Part shown: in pieces, positions 1-6,038 of the stretch
Layout of the letters: every line of letters begins with the position of its first letter
Position numbering within the stretch: the first letter of the stretch is position 1
Assembly (NCBI GenBank): GCA_946619065.1
Contig: CAMOLY010000029.1
Span: 1 to 10,064, forward strand
Direction: 5' to 3'
DNA length: 10,064 nt
From: an uncultured Clostridia bacterium
GTDB lineage: Bacteria; Bacillota; Clostridia; Oscillospirales; Oscillospiraceae
Translations under genes and position numbers: made by a program
The notes under the pieces: model-generated
Told to the model about the DNA's origin: nothing
The model's database searches: none
What the model saw: the letters and a program-made list of their open reading frames with translations, nothing else

Positions 1-100
1 GTCTGCCGAGCACCAGCAGCCTGGAGCTGTCCCGCTGCTCCAGCGGCGTCTGGGCAATCAGCTCCGGCGGCAGTTCATAATAAAAATCATGCGTTTTCAA
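1..100 (-). CDS. queA: QueA, tRNA preQ1 ribosyltransferase-isomerase (5' end only)
   Basis: Read on the minus strand from a TTG start at 98-100, the first 33 codons give [20 protein letters not shown] followed by [13 protein letters not shown]. This is the characteristic N-terminus of S-adenosylmethionine:tRNA ribosyltransferase-isomerase (family pattern DFxYELPxELIAQxPxxxRDxSRLLVL). The enzyme transfers the ribosyl part of SAM to preQ1 in the anticodon of tRNAs for Asn, Asp, His and Tyr, giving epoxyqueuosine; it is cytoplasmic. The TTG start is chosen because an AGAGGA ribosome binding site lies about 7 nt upstream. The ATG at 88-90 is in another frame and stops after ten codons, and a second in-frame TTG at 104-106 is too close to that site. 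The gene runs out of the window at position 1, so about 90% of it is unseen. It is divergent from dapA. The family call is confident despite the short length. Confidence 0.9.
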   Translation of the reverse strand, partial: MKTHDFYYELPPELIAQTPLEQRDSSRLLVLGR

Positions 101-147
101 TGGCAATTCCTCTTTCGGCGGAGACCTCCGCCAGACAAATTTTGGTT

Positions 148-176
148 ATTATACTGCACAGGCGGCCGTTCGTCAA
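148..176 (-). promoter_or_regulatory. Sigma-A promoter for queA
   Basis: On the minus strand a -35 box TTGACG (171-176) and a -10 box TATAAT (148-153) are separated by exactly 17 bp. Transcription should begin near 141, giving a leader of about 40 nt before the queA TTG start. Both the match to consensus and the spacing are near ideal. It is read away from dapA; no equally good promoter is visible for dapA on the plus strand. Confidence 0.85.
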
Positions 177-188
177 GATGCGCCGGAC

Positions 189-226
189 CGGAATATTCCG
201 CCCATGCCGGGCATAGATTTTTCCGG
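189..226 (+). promoter_or_regulatory. dapA leader with competing inverted repeats (tentative)
   Basis: Between the queA promoter and the dapA ribosome binding site there is a perfect 12-bp palindrome CGGAATATTCCG (189-200) and a short hairpin GCCC-ATGCC-GGGC (200-212), followed by ATAGATTTTT. In addition CCGGAA (188-193) can pair with TTCCGG (221-226), which would exclude the palindrome. This could be a protein operator or a small attenuator, or chance. The dapA promoter itself is unclear; TATACT at 150-155 is the only plausible -10 box and has no good -35. Confidence 0.25.
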
Positions 227-244
227 AAATGGAGGTATGTCTGC

Positions 245-1117
245 ATGAAAACACCGATCTTCCGCGGTACCTGTACCGCCCTTGTCACCCCGTTCCGGGG
301 CGAAGAAATCGATTTTTCCGCCCTTGACCGGCTCCTGGAGACCCAGCTGGAGGCCGGAGTAGAGGCGCTCCTGGTTTGCGGCACGACGGGGGAGGCCGCG
401 ACCCTGGAGCCCGCCGAGACCCTTGCGCTCCTGGCCCACTGCGTCCGCTTCTGCGGCGGCAGGACAAAGCTGATCGCCGGCGTGGGCGGCAACAACACCG
501 CCCGTGCGGTCCGGACGGCCCGGGAAGCGACCGCCCTCGGGGTCGACGCCCTGCTGGCGGTCACGCCGTATTACAACAAATGCACCCAGGAGGGGCTTCT
601 GGCCCACTTTGGCGCGATTGCGGCGGCGAGCGATCTGCCGCTGCTGCTCTACAACGTCCCGCCGCGGACCGGCGTGGACCTGAAACCGGAGACCTGCGCA
701 AAGCTCGCTGCCCTTCCGACGGTTGCCGGAATCAAGGAGGCGAACCCGGACGTGGGCAGACTGCTGCGTTTGCGCGCCGCCTTCGGGACGGACTTCCCGA
801 TCTACTGCGGCTGCGACGACCGGATTCTGCCCTTTCTGGCCTGCGGCGCAATCGGCGCGGTCTCGGTTTTGTCGAACCTGCGGCCGAAGGCGGTCAAGGA
901 GCTGGTCGACGCCGGTCTGCGGGGGGAATTTTCCCGGGCGCTGGGCCTGCAGCAGGGCTGCCAGAGCCTGGTCGAAGCCCTGTTTTCCGAGATCAGTCCG
1001 ATCCCGATCAAGGCAGCGCTGACCCTGTCCGGACTGGACGTGGGAATCTGCCGCCTGCCGCTGACCCCGCCCACCGAGGCACTGATTGCCCGCCTGAAGG
1101 AAGTCCTGGGAGCCTGA
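245..1117 (+). CDS. dapA: 4-hydroxy-tetrahydrodipicolinate synthase (DapA)
   Basis: A 290-aa protein, the usual length for this family. It condenses pyruvate with aspartate-semialdehyde, the first committed step to diaminopimelate and lysine, in the cytoplasm. The active site is visible: GTTGE with Thr47/Thr48, PYYN with Tyr110, LYNVPPRTG with Tyr136 and Arg141, and GIKEA with the Schiff-base Lys164. These match E. coli Thr44/45, Tyr107, Tyr133, Arg138 and Lys161. The start is the ATG at 245, 9 nt after GGAGG (231-235); the frame stays open upstream to 89, but that extension overlaps the queA control region and is not family-like. Related N-acetylneuraminate lyases share the fold, but the full set of residues and GTTGEA favour DapA. 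It stands alone between divergent queA and a convergent operon. No lysine riboswitch fits in the short leader. Confidence 0.95.
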   Translation: MKTPIFRGTCTALVTPFRGEEIDFSALDRLLETQLEAGVEALLVCGTTGEAATLEPAETLALLAHCVRFCGGRTKLIAGVGGNNTARAVRTAREATALGVDALLAVTPYYNKCTQEGLLAHFGAIAAASDLPLLLYNVPPRTGVDLKPETCAKLAALPTVAGIKEANPDVGRLLRLRAAFGTDFPIYCGCDDRILPFLACGAIGAVSVLSNLRPKAVKELVDAGLRGEFSRALGLQQGCQSLVEALFSEISPIPIKAALTLSGLDVGICRLPLTPPTEALIARLKEVLGA

Positions 1118-1122
1118 TTCCG

Positions 1123-3333
1123 CTATTCCTTCTGATCCAGGATCCGTTTCTCCCGGTCCTGGCAGGTGAAAAGCAGGATCTGCCGGGTTTTCCCCAGTTT
1201 TCGCAGCAGCGTGAGGGCGGTTTTCAGCCTTTCGTCGTCAAAGTAGACCAGCGCGTCGTCCAGGACGATGGGCGCCTCCGGCAGCAGCAGATCGCAGATC
1301 GCCAGCCGCAGGGCCAGCCAGAGCTGATCGACGGTGCCGCCGCTGAGACAGCTGAGCGGACGGTCCACCGGACTTCCCACGGGATGGACGGTCACCTGCA
1401 TGTCCCGGTCGAGGCTGACCCGGTCGTAAGCCCCGCCGGTCAGTTCAGAGAACAGCTCTCCCGCCCGCCGGCAGAGCATCGGAGCGAACCTGGCCCGCAG
1501 ATCCTCGTCGGCGTCCTTCAAAGCCCTCCGCGCCAGCAGGATGGCAGCATACCGCTGCTCCAGCCGGGCGATCCGCGCCCGCGTCTGCTCCCGCCGGGCG
1601 TGCAGGGCCAGGGTGTCCCCAATCTGGCTGATTGCCCCGTCGAGACGGTCCGCCTCGGAGCGCAGGGGCACCATGGCGGCCCGGCAGCGGCTGAGCCTGT
1701 CGCGGACGACGGCAAGGTCGTAGGAGGCGAATTCGCTCAGATCCTCCTCCGGAACGCTGAGCCCCTGTCCGGCGTGCGGGCGGAGTCGTTCGTACTGCTC
1801 CGCTGCGCGGCGTTCGTCACGCTGGGCCTGGTCCAGCGCCAGCCGGTCGTCCCCGGCCTGCCGGAGCCAGCGCTCCGCCGCGTCCAGATTACCGCAGTCC
1901 GCTCCGCCTGCGCGCATCCGATCCAGCAGCGCGGTTTCCCGCTCTGCCAGCTGCGCGCTGCGTGCGCTGCGCGCCTCCGTCTTTCGGGCGGCAGCCTCCT
2001 GGGCGGCCCGGAACGCCTCCAGCTTCCGCAGATAATCCTCCGCGGCGCGATCGATCCCTTCCGAGTCCACGCAGCCGTAGCGGGCGAGGATCTGCGCCGC
2101 ATAATCCAGCGCGCGCCTTGACGCGGCGCGTTGGCGGTATTCTATGAAGAGGATCAGGCCGACCAGGACGGTTATCCCGCAAACCGAAAACAGGTAGATT
2201 TTGTTCGGGTTGGACGAGAAGAGGAGGAGCAGCCACGCGGCGATCACGGCTGTGACCGCGGGGATCAGATACTTGGCCATCGCCCAGGATCGCTCTCTCT
2301 GCGGATACATGTCGTTCGCCCGGCGGACGAAGGCCGCTTCGCGGTCGGCCTGCGCCCGGACCTTTTTCGGATCCGGGTCCGGGAAGCGCTCATCCTTCGG
2401 AACGGCTGGAGCCTCGACCGGGTCCATCCGGTCTTCCATCTCGGCGGATTCCAGCGCGGCTCGGAGCTCCCGCACATCCTCCTTCATGCTGCCCAGCACA
2501 TCCGGCGCGGGCAGACCGGCGCAGCGCGCTTCCAGCGCCGCGCGTTCCGATTGGGCCGCCTCCAGAGCGGAGCGGCTCTCCGCTGCCGCCCTGCGCAGAT
2601 CCCGCTGCCGCAGGGCTTCCGTTCCTGCGTTGATGCGGACAAGCTCCGCCTCTTCCTCGCGCAGCGCCTTAAGCTCGGCAGCCGTTTTTGCCTGCTGCCG
2701 CAGAAGGCGGGCGGCGCGGTCGAGTGCTTCGTCGATGCCGTCGAGCTCCGCCCGAGCCTTCGGGATCAGGCCGATCTGGTTGTACTGCAGCGCGTTCTGC
2801 AGTTTTTTCAGCTTTGCGTCGATCTCCGTAAAGGCGTAGTCCTCGCTGCCGCCGGCGACGAGTCCGCTCAGCCGCTTTTCCAGCTGCGGGTCCGCAGAGA
2901 CGGCCTGTCCCCGCTGCTGCAGAAACGCGCTTTTGCGGAAGACGGATTCCTCCACGCCGGTCAGGATCTCTCCGCAGTCGGCCCCGCCCAGCTCCGGGAT
3001 CGGGGAGCCGCTGTCGCGGTCGAAGGCCTTCAGCGTTCCGAGAGGCGCCTGAGCGGAGCTGCGCTCCAGAACCACATTCCGCCCGTTCCAGTCCAGCTCC
3101 ATCCGTCCGGCCATCGGTTTTCCGCTCCATGGCGCGTATTTGATCTTGACCGGTACTTCGGCGCCTTTGCTTCTGGCCCGGGTGTCGACGCCGTAGAGCA
3201 TCGCGGCCAGAAACGCGGCCCAGGTGGATTTCCCGGCCTCATTCCCGCCGCTGATCACGTTGAGCCCCGGCTCCAGGGAAAGCGTCCGGTCCTCCAGCCG
3301 TCCGAAGACGGCGCGCATGCGCTGGATCCTCAT
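1123..3333 (-). CDS. SbcC/YhaN-like coiled-coil ATPase with a membrane hairpin
   Basis: A 736-aa SMC/Rad50-type ATPase. The N-terminal half-site has Walker A GGNEAGKST (29-37) and a Q-loop region FLQQRG (137-142). The C-terminal half-site has the ABC signature LSGGT (663-667) and Walker B PIVLDDALVYFDD (688-700), with Asp692/Asp693. Long Ala/Arg/Glu/Leu-rich coiled coils (about 170-300 and 400-610) lie between. In place of a zinc-hook CxxC, the middle holds two hydrophobic segments, about 355-373 and 378-398, predicted to form a membrane hairpin; no CxxC occurs. This layout resembles Bacillus subtilis YhaN rather than classical SbcC, and the protein is shorter than both. The usual H-loop position near the C-terminus reads FTCQDRE, with Gln where ABC ATPases have His. 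Its start ATG overlaps the stop of the upstream nuclease gene by 4 nt (ATGA), after GGAGG, so the two are probably translationally coupled partners in DNA-end processing or repair. Function is inferred from family. Confidence 0.85.
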   Translation of the reverse strand: MRIQRMRAVFGRLEDRTLSLEPGLNVISGGNEAGKSTWAAFLAAMLYGVDTRARSKGAEVPVKIKYAPWSGKPMAGRMELDWNGRNVVLERSSAQAPLGTLKAFDRDSGSPIPELGGADCGEILTGVEESVFRKSAFLQQRGQAVSADPQLEKRLSGLVAGGSEDYAFTEIDAKLKKLQNALQYNQIGLIPKARAELDGIDEALDRAARLLRQQAKTAAELKALREEEAELVRINAGTEALRQRDLRRAAAESRSALEAAQSERAALEARCAGLPAPDVLGSMKEDVRELRAALESAEMEDRMDPVEAPAVPKDERFPDPDPKKVRAQADREAAFVRRANDMYPQRERSWAMAKYLIPAVTAVIAAWLLLLFSSNPNKIYLFSVCGITVLVGLILFIEYRQRAASRRALDYAAQILARYGCVDSEGIDRAAEDYLRKLEAFRAAQEAAARKTEARSARSAQLAERETALLDRMRAGGADCGNLDAAERWLRQAGDDRLALDQAQRDERRAAEQYERLRPHAGQGLSVPEEDLSEFASYDLAVVRDRLSRCRAAMVPLRSEADRLDGAISQIGDTLALHARREQTRARIARLEQRYAAILLARRALKDADEDLRARFAPMLCRRAGELFSELTGGAYDRVSLDRDMQVTVHPVGSPVDRPLSCLSGGTVDQLWLALRLAICDLLLPEAPIVLDDALVYFDDERLKTALTLLRKLGKTRQILLFTCQDREKRILDQKE

Positions 3334-4412
3334 TCCACCTGCACCTCCCGTCCTTCCATCAGGCCTGCGCCGATGCGGGCCGCCAGCGCGGCGGTCTGCC
3401 GGTCGTTTTCGTCCGCCTTGCCGCAGATTTCATGCAGGCGGCGCAGAAAGAGGCCTTTCAGACTGTCCTCGCCCTCGTCCGCCCAGAGCTCCTTCGGCGG
3501 CTGCGTGCGGTCGATCAGCTCCAGCGTGTCAAAGCGCGGCGCCAGCGCGCTGCGGAGCGCGTCCAGATCCCGCGCCGGGCAGGTTCCGGTCAGGATCAGC
3601 CGCAGGATCCAGTCCTTTCGCTCCCGGGGCAGAACGGCCTCCACGGATGCCGTCAACTCGCCTTCGATCGTTGCGCGGACGGTCCGGTACTGCTTCGCGC
3701 CCAGCGGTACGGCCCTGGCGCTGCAGGCGCCGTTTTCGAGCTCCAGATAAAAGGCACCCTTTTCGCCCGTCTCGTCAAAGCCCCGCCCCATGGCGCAGCC
3801 GGGGTTTCCCACCGTCGTCCGTCCGATTTGGCGCAGATTGTCCTCGTGGATGTGGCCCAGGGCCAGATAATCCAGGCCGGAGCCGGCGACGTCGGCCTCG
3901 GAGATCGCGTTGTACAGGCCCGGCCGTTCGGAGAGCTCCCCGTGCACGACCAGGACCGAGGGCCGGCCGTCCTCCTCCGCGTGGAAGCCCCGCAGAAGCG
4001 GTTCCGCGTGGGGGGCGGTAAAGGCAGCTCCGTAGACCGTGACGGCGGGCTCCTCCAGCCGGACCGCCTCGATCCGCTCGGAGCGGAAGATATGGACGTT
4101 CTCCGGCCAGGACAGGCTGCTGTAGGCAGACGAGGCCGAGAAAAAGTCGTGGTTTCCCGGTGCGATAAAAACCTTCGCCCGGCAGGTTCCGAGCCGTTCG
4201 ATCAGCAGCTCCGCGGTTTCCCGATAGAGCTGATCCGAATCAAACAGGTCCCCCGCCAGCAGCAGCAGGTCACAGTTCCGTTCATCGCATTCCCGGATCA
4301 GCCGGGTCAGAACCTCCCGCTGCTCTGTGCGCCGCGCCGCCGCCTTCTGCGGAGAAAGAGCCGCAAAGGGGCTGTCGAGATGCAGATCAGCCGCGTGCAG
4401 TATCCGTATCAT
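3330..4412 (-). CDS. SbcD/YhaO-like metallophosphoesterase (putative DNA nuclease)
   Basis: A 360-aa calcineurin-like phosphoesterase of the Mre11/SbcD group. Metal-binding motifs appear in order: DLHLDSPF (Asp9, His11), GDLFD (Asp55), GNHD (Asn87, His88), VVHGE (His157) and GHIH (His187, His189). The phosphoesterase domain covers about residues 1-225; the remaining third is a capping or partner-binding region with little recognisable sequence. Length and the DLHLDSPF start match the YhaO branch of SbcD-like proteins. Members act as Mn-dependent nucleases together with an SbcC/Rad50-type ATPase, which is encoded immediately downstream with a 4-nt overlap. The ATG start at 4410-4412 has AAAGGA about 9 nt upstream and lies inside the end of the ymdB-like gene (26-nt overlap). 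Nuclease activity and substrate are inferred, not shown. Confidence 0.9.
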   Translation of the reverse strand: MIRILHAADLHLDSPFAALSPQKAAARRTEQREVLTRLIRECDERNCDLLLLAGDLFDSDQLYRETAELLIERLGTCRAKVFIAPGNHDFFSASSAYSSLSWPENVHIFRSERIEAVRLEEPAVTVYGAAFTAPHAEPLLRGFHAEEDGRPSVLVVHGELSERPGLYNAISEADVAGSGLDYLALGHIHEDNLRQIGRTTVGNPGCAMGRGFDETGEKGAFYLELENGACSARAVPLGAKQYRTVRATIEGELTASVEAVLPRERKDWILRLILTGTCPARDLDALRSALAPRFDTLELIDRTQPPKELWADEGEDSLKGLFLRRLHEICGKADENDRQTAALAARIGAGLMEGREVQVE

Positions 4413-5181
4413 GGTACCAGATCCTTTCCGTGTTTACGCACCGCCCCGTCGTGCTCTCAACGGTGAAGAGCACTGCCTCCAGCTTGCAGGGCCCCGGGGC
4501 GGTTTCATACCGGGAATTGAGCCCGCCGCGGAAGGTCGCCACGGACTGCTCCGGCCGGATGCCGATCACCGAGCGGATCGGCCCTGTCATGCCCAGGTCC
4601 GTCACATAGCCGGTGCCTTTGGGCAGAATCTGATTGTCCGCGGTGGGGACGTGGGTGTGGGTACCCCAGAGGGCGGAGACCTTCCCGTCCAGATACCAGC
4701 CCATGGCCAGCTTCTCGGAGCTTGCCTCCGCGTGAAAATCCAGCAGGGTGACCCGGGCGGGATACTCCTTCAGCAGCCGGTCGACCAGGAGGAAGGGGTT
4801 GTCCGGGCCGAAGCCCATATTGCAGCGCCCGATCAGATTCATCACGGTGATCGGCCCGATTTTTGTGTCGAAGCTGCCGACGCCTCGGCCCGGGAAGAGG
4901 GAAGAGTCGTTGGCCGGACGCAGGATCCACCGGCTCTCGTCCAGATAGCCGGCAATCTCCTTGCGGTTGTAGCTGTGATTTCCGAGGGTGATCACGTCCG
5001 CGCCAGCCTCTAAAATCGCGTCGGCCTGCCGGGGCAGGATGCCCACGGTTGCGGCGTTTTCTCCGTTGACCACGCAGAAATCCACGCCGTGCTCCCGTTT
5101 CACGCGCCGCAGGTTCTTTTCGAGCAGCCTTACGCCCGCGTCGCCGCAGACGTCGCCCACTGCCAGGATCCGAAATTCCAT
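4387..5181 (-). CDS. ymdB: YmdB-family (TIGR00282) metallophosphoesterase, likely cyclic-nucleotide phosphodiesterase
   Basis: A 264-aa protein of the YmdB family. Conserved blocks are visible: GDVCGDAG (Asp10), NGEN (Glu41, Asn42), TLGNHSYNRKEI (Asn68, His69), LDFHAEASSEK (His150), GTHTHVPTADNQILP (His175, His177) and TDLGMTGP (195-201). These include all expected ligands of the two-metal site. B. subtilis YmdB hydrolyses 2',3'- or 3',5'-cyclic nucleotides and affects biofilm and motility decisions; Deinococcus relatives are similar. The substrate here is inferred from family. Length is typical. The ATG at 5179-5181 is preceded by AAAGGCGGTG at about 5-7 nt. It is first in a three-gene minus-strand operon with the SbcD-like and SbcC-like genes, under the promoter at 5206-5234. 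In many Firmicutes ymdB lies next to rny (RNase Y); that neighbour is not seen here. Confidence 0.93.
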   Translation of the reverse strand: MEFRILAVGDVCGDAGVRLLEKNLRRVKREHGVDFCVVNGENAATVGILPRQADAILEAGADVITLGNHSYNRKEIAGYLDESRWILRPANDSSLFPGRGVGSFDTKIGPITVMNLIGRCNMGFGPDNPFLLVDRLLKEYPARVTLLDFHAEASSEKLAMGWYLDGKVSALWGTHTHVPTADNQILPKGTGYVTDLGMTGPIRSVIGIRPEQSVATFRGGLNSRYETAPGPCKLEAVLFTVESTTGRCVNTERIWYHDTDTARG

Positions 5182-5205
5182 ATGCGCACCGCCTTTCTGA
5201 ATCCG

Positions 5206-5234
5206 ATTATAACCGAGGCCGGCGGAAAATGCAA
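5206..5234 (-). promoter_or_regulatory. Sigma-A promoter of the ymdB / SbcD-like / SbcC-like operon
   Basis: On the minus strand a -35 box TTGCAT (5229-5234) and a perfect -10 box TATAAT (5206-5211) are separated by 17 bp. Transcription should start near 5199, leaving a leader of under 20 nt before the ymdB ATG. It probably serves all three overlapping genes down to 1123, since no other promoter is evident between them. Confidence 0.85.
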
Positions 5235-5261
5235 GCCGGGGTCCGGGCAGCGCGGTTTTTC

Positions 5262-5288
5262 CGGTGAACTTTTACAAAATATTCACCG
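5262..5288. promoter_or_regulatory. Inverted/direct repeat, candidate operator in the divergent control region
   Basis: CGGTGAA (5262-5268) and TTCACCG (5282-5288) form a perfect 7-bp inverted repeat with a 13-nt AT-rich centre. Within it TTTACA (5271-5276) and TTCACC (5282-5287) form a direct repeat with an 11-bp period, the one-helical-turn layout bound by OmpR/PhoB/PhoP-type regulators. The element sits between the two divergent promoters and just upstream of the response regulator -10 box, in place of a good -35. Autoregulation by the adjacent response regulator is an inference. Confidence 0.45.
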
Positions 5289-5306
5289 ATTCGGAAAATG
5301 CCGCGC

Positions 5307-5312
5307 TATAAT
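5307..5312 (+). promoter_or_regulatory. -10 box of the two-component operon
   Basis: TATAAT at 5307-5312 is a perfect -10 hexamer. The nearest -35-like sequence, TTCACC at 5282-5287, is 19 bp away and a poor match, which fits a promoter that depends on an activator bound at 5271-5287. Transcription should begin near 5319, about 30 nt before the GTG start of the response regulator. Confidence 0.7.
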
Positions 5313-5348
5313 AGAGAGGAAAATGACAGACAGGAAGGTGAGCGCTTC

Positions 5349-6038
5349 GTGGCAATCAAGATTCTGATCGTGGAAGACGACAACAACATCGCCGATCTGC
5401 TTCGGCTGTATTTGGAAAAGGAAAGATATGAGGTGACCATCGCCCCTGACGGCGGTCAGGGCGTGGAGCAGTTCCGCCGCGTCCGCCCGGATCTGGTCCT
5501 GCTGGATCTGATGCTTCCGGTGATGGATGGCTGGGCGGTCTGCCGGGCGATCCGCGCCGAGGCCCAGACCCCGATCATCATGCTGACCGCGAAGAGCGAG
5601 CTGGACGACAAGGTGACCGGCCTCAAGCAGGGAGCCGACGACTATATCACCAAGCCCTTTGAGATGCGGGAGGTCCTTGCCCGCATCGAGGCGGTTCTGC
5701 GCCGCGGCGGCGCGGAGCCGGAGAAGGACAGAAGAAGACTGGAGTTCGACAAGCTGATCATCGACATGGACTCCTTCGAACTGACCGTGGACGGCAAGGT
5801 CATCCCCACGCCGCCGAAGGAGATGGAGCTTTTGTACCATCTGGCCTCCACGCCGAACCGGGTCTACCAGCGCAACAAGCTGCTCGACGAGGTCTGGGGC
5901 TTCGACTATTTCGGCGACACCAGGACCGTGGACGTCCACATCAAGCGTCTGCGCGAAAAGCTGGAGGGCGTATCCGATCAGTGGTCCCTCAAAACCGTCT
6001 GGGGCGTCGGCTACAAGTTTGAGGTGGTCAATCCGTGA
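5349..6038 (+). CDS. OmpR/PhoB-type response regulator
   Basis: A 229-aa cytoplasmic transcription factor. The receiver domain (about 1-118) has the acidic pair Asp10/Asp11, phospho-acceptor Asp53 (LLDLMLP), Thr80 and Lys102 (TKPF). The winged-helix DNA-binding domain (about 130-227) has typical PPKEMELL, NRVYQRNKLLDEVWG, DTRTVDVHIKRLREKL and VWGVGYKF blocks. Length is normal. The start chosen is GTG at 5349, 6 nt after AAGGTGAG (5336-5342). An in-frame ATG at 5298 lies upstream of the expected transcription start and adds 17 residues foreign to the family, so it is rejected. Its stop overlaps the kinase start by 4 nt (GTGA), so the pair is probably translationally coupled. The target genes are unknown; the downstream trypsin-like gene and its own promoter are likely members of the regulon. 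Confidence 0.93.
   Translation: MAIKILIVEDDNNIADLLRLYLEKERYEVTIAPDGGQGVEQFRRVRPDLVLLDLMLPVMDGWAVCRAIRAEAQTPIIMLTAKSELDDKVTGLKQGADDYITKPFEMREVLARIEAVLRRGGAEPEKDRRRLEFDKLIIDMDSFELTVDGKVIPTPPKEMELLYHLASTPNRVYQRNKLLDEVWGFDYFGDTRTVDVHIKRLREKLEGVSDQWSLKTVWGVGYKFEVVNP

Noticed and set aside
89..244. Upstream extension of dapA to an ATG at 89
   Set aside because: It overlaps the divergent queA start and promoter, encodes residues foreign to the family, and the ATG at 245 has a proper GGAGG.
376..2121. Long plus-strand open frame running through dapA and beneath the SbcC-like gene
   Set aside because: Gly/Arg/Pro-rich shadow frame typical of GC-rich DNA; it crosses two recognised genes in other frames and shows no domain.
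2131..4466. Plus-strand open frames antisense to the SbcC-like and SbcD-like genes
   Set aside because: Both strands cannot be the main gene; the minus-strand proteins carry complete motifs and start sites while these show low-complexity composition.
5298..5348. ATG start at 5298 for the response regulator
   Set aside because: It lies upstream of the TATAAT box and expected transcription start; the GTG at 5349 has a good ribosome binding site and gives the normal N-terminus.
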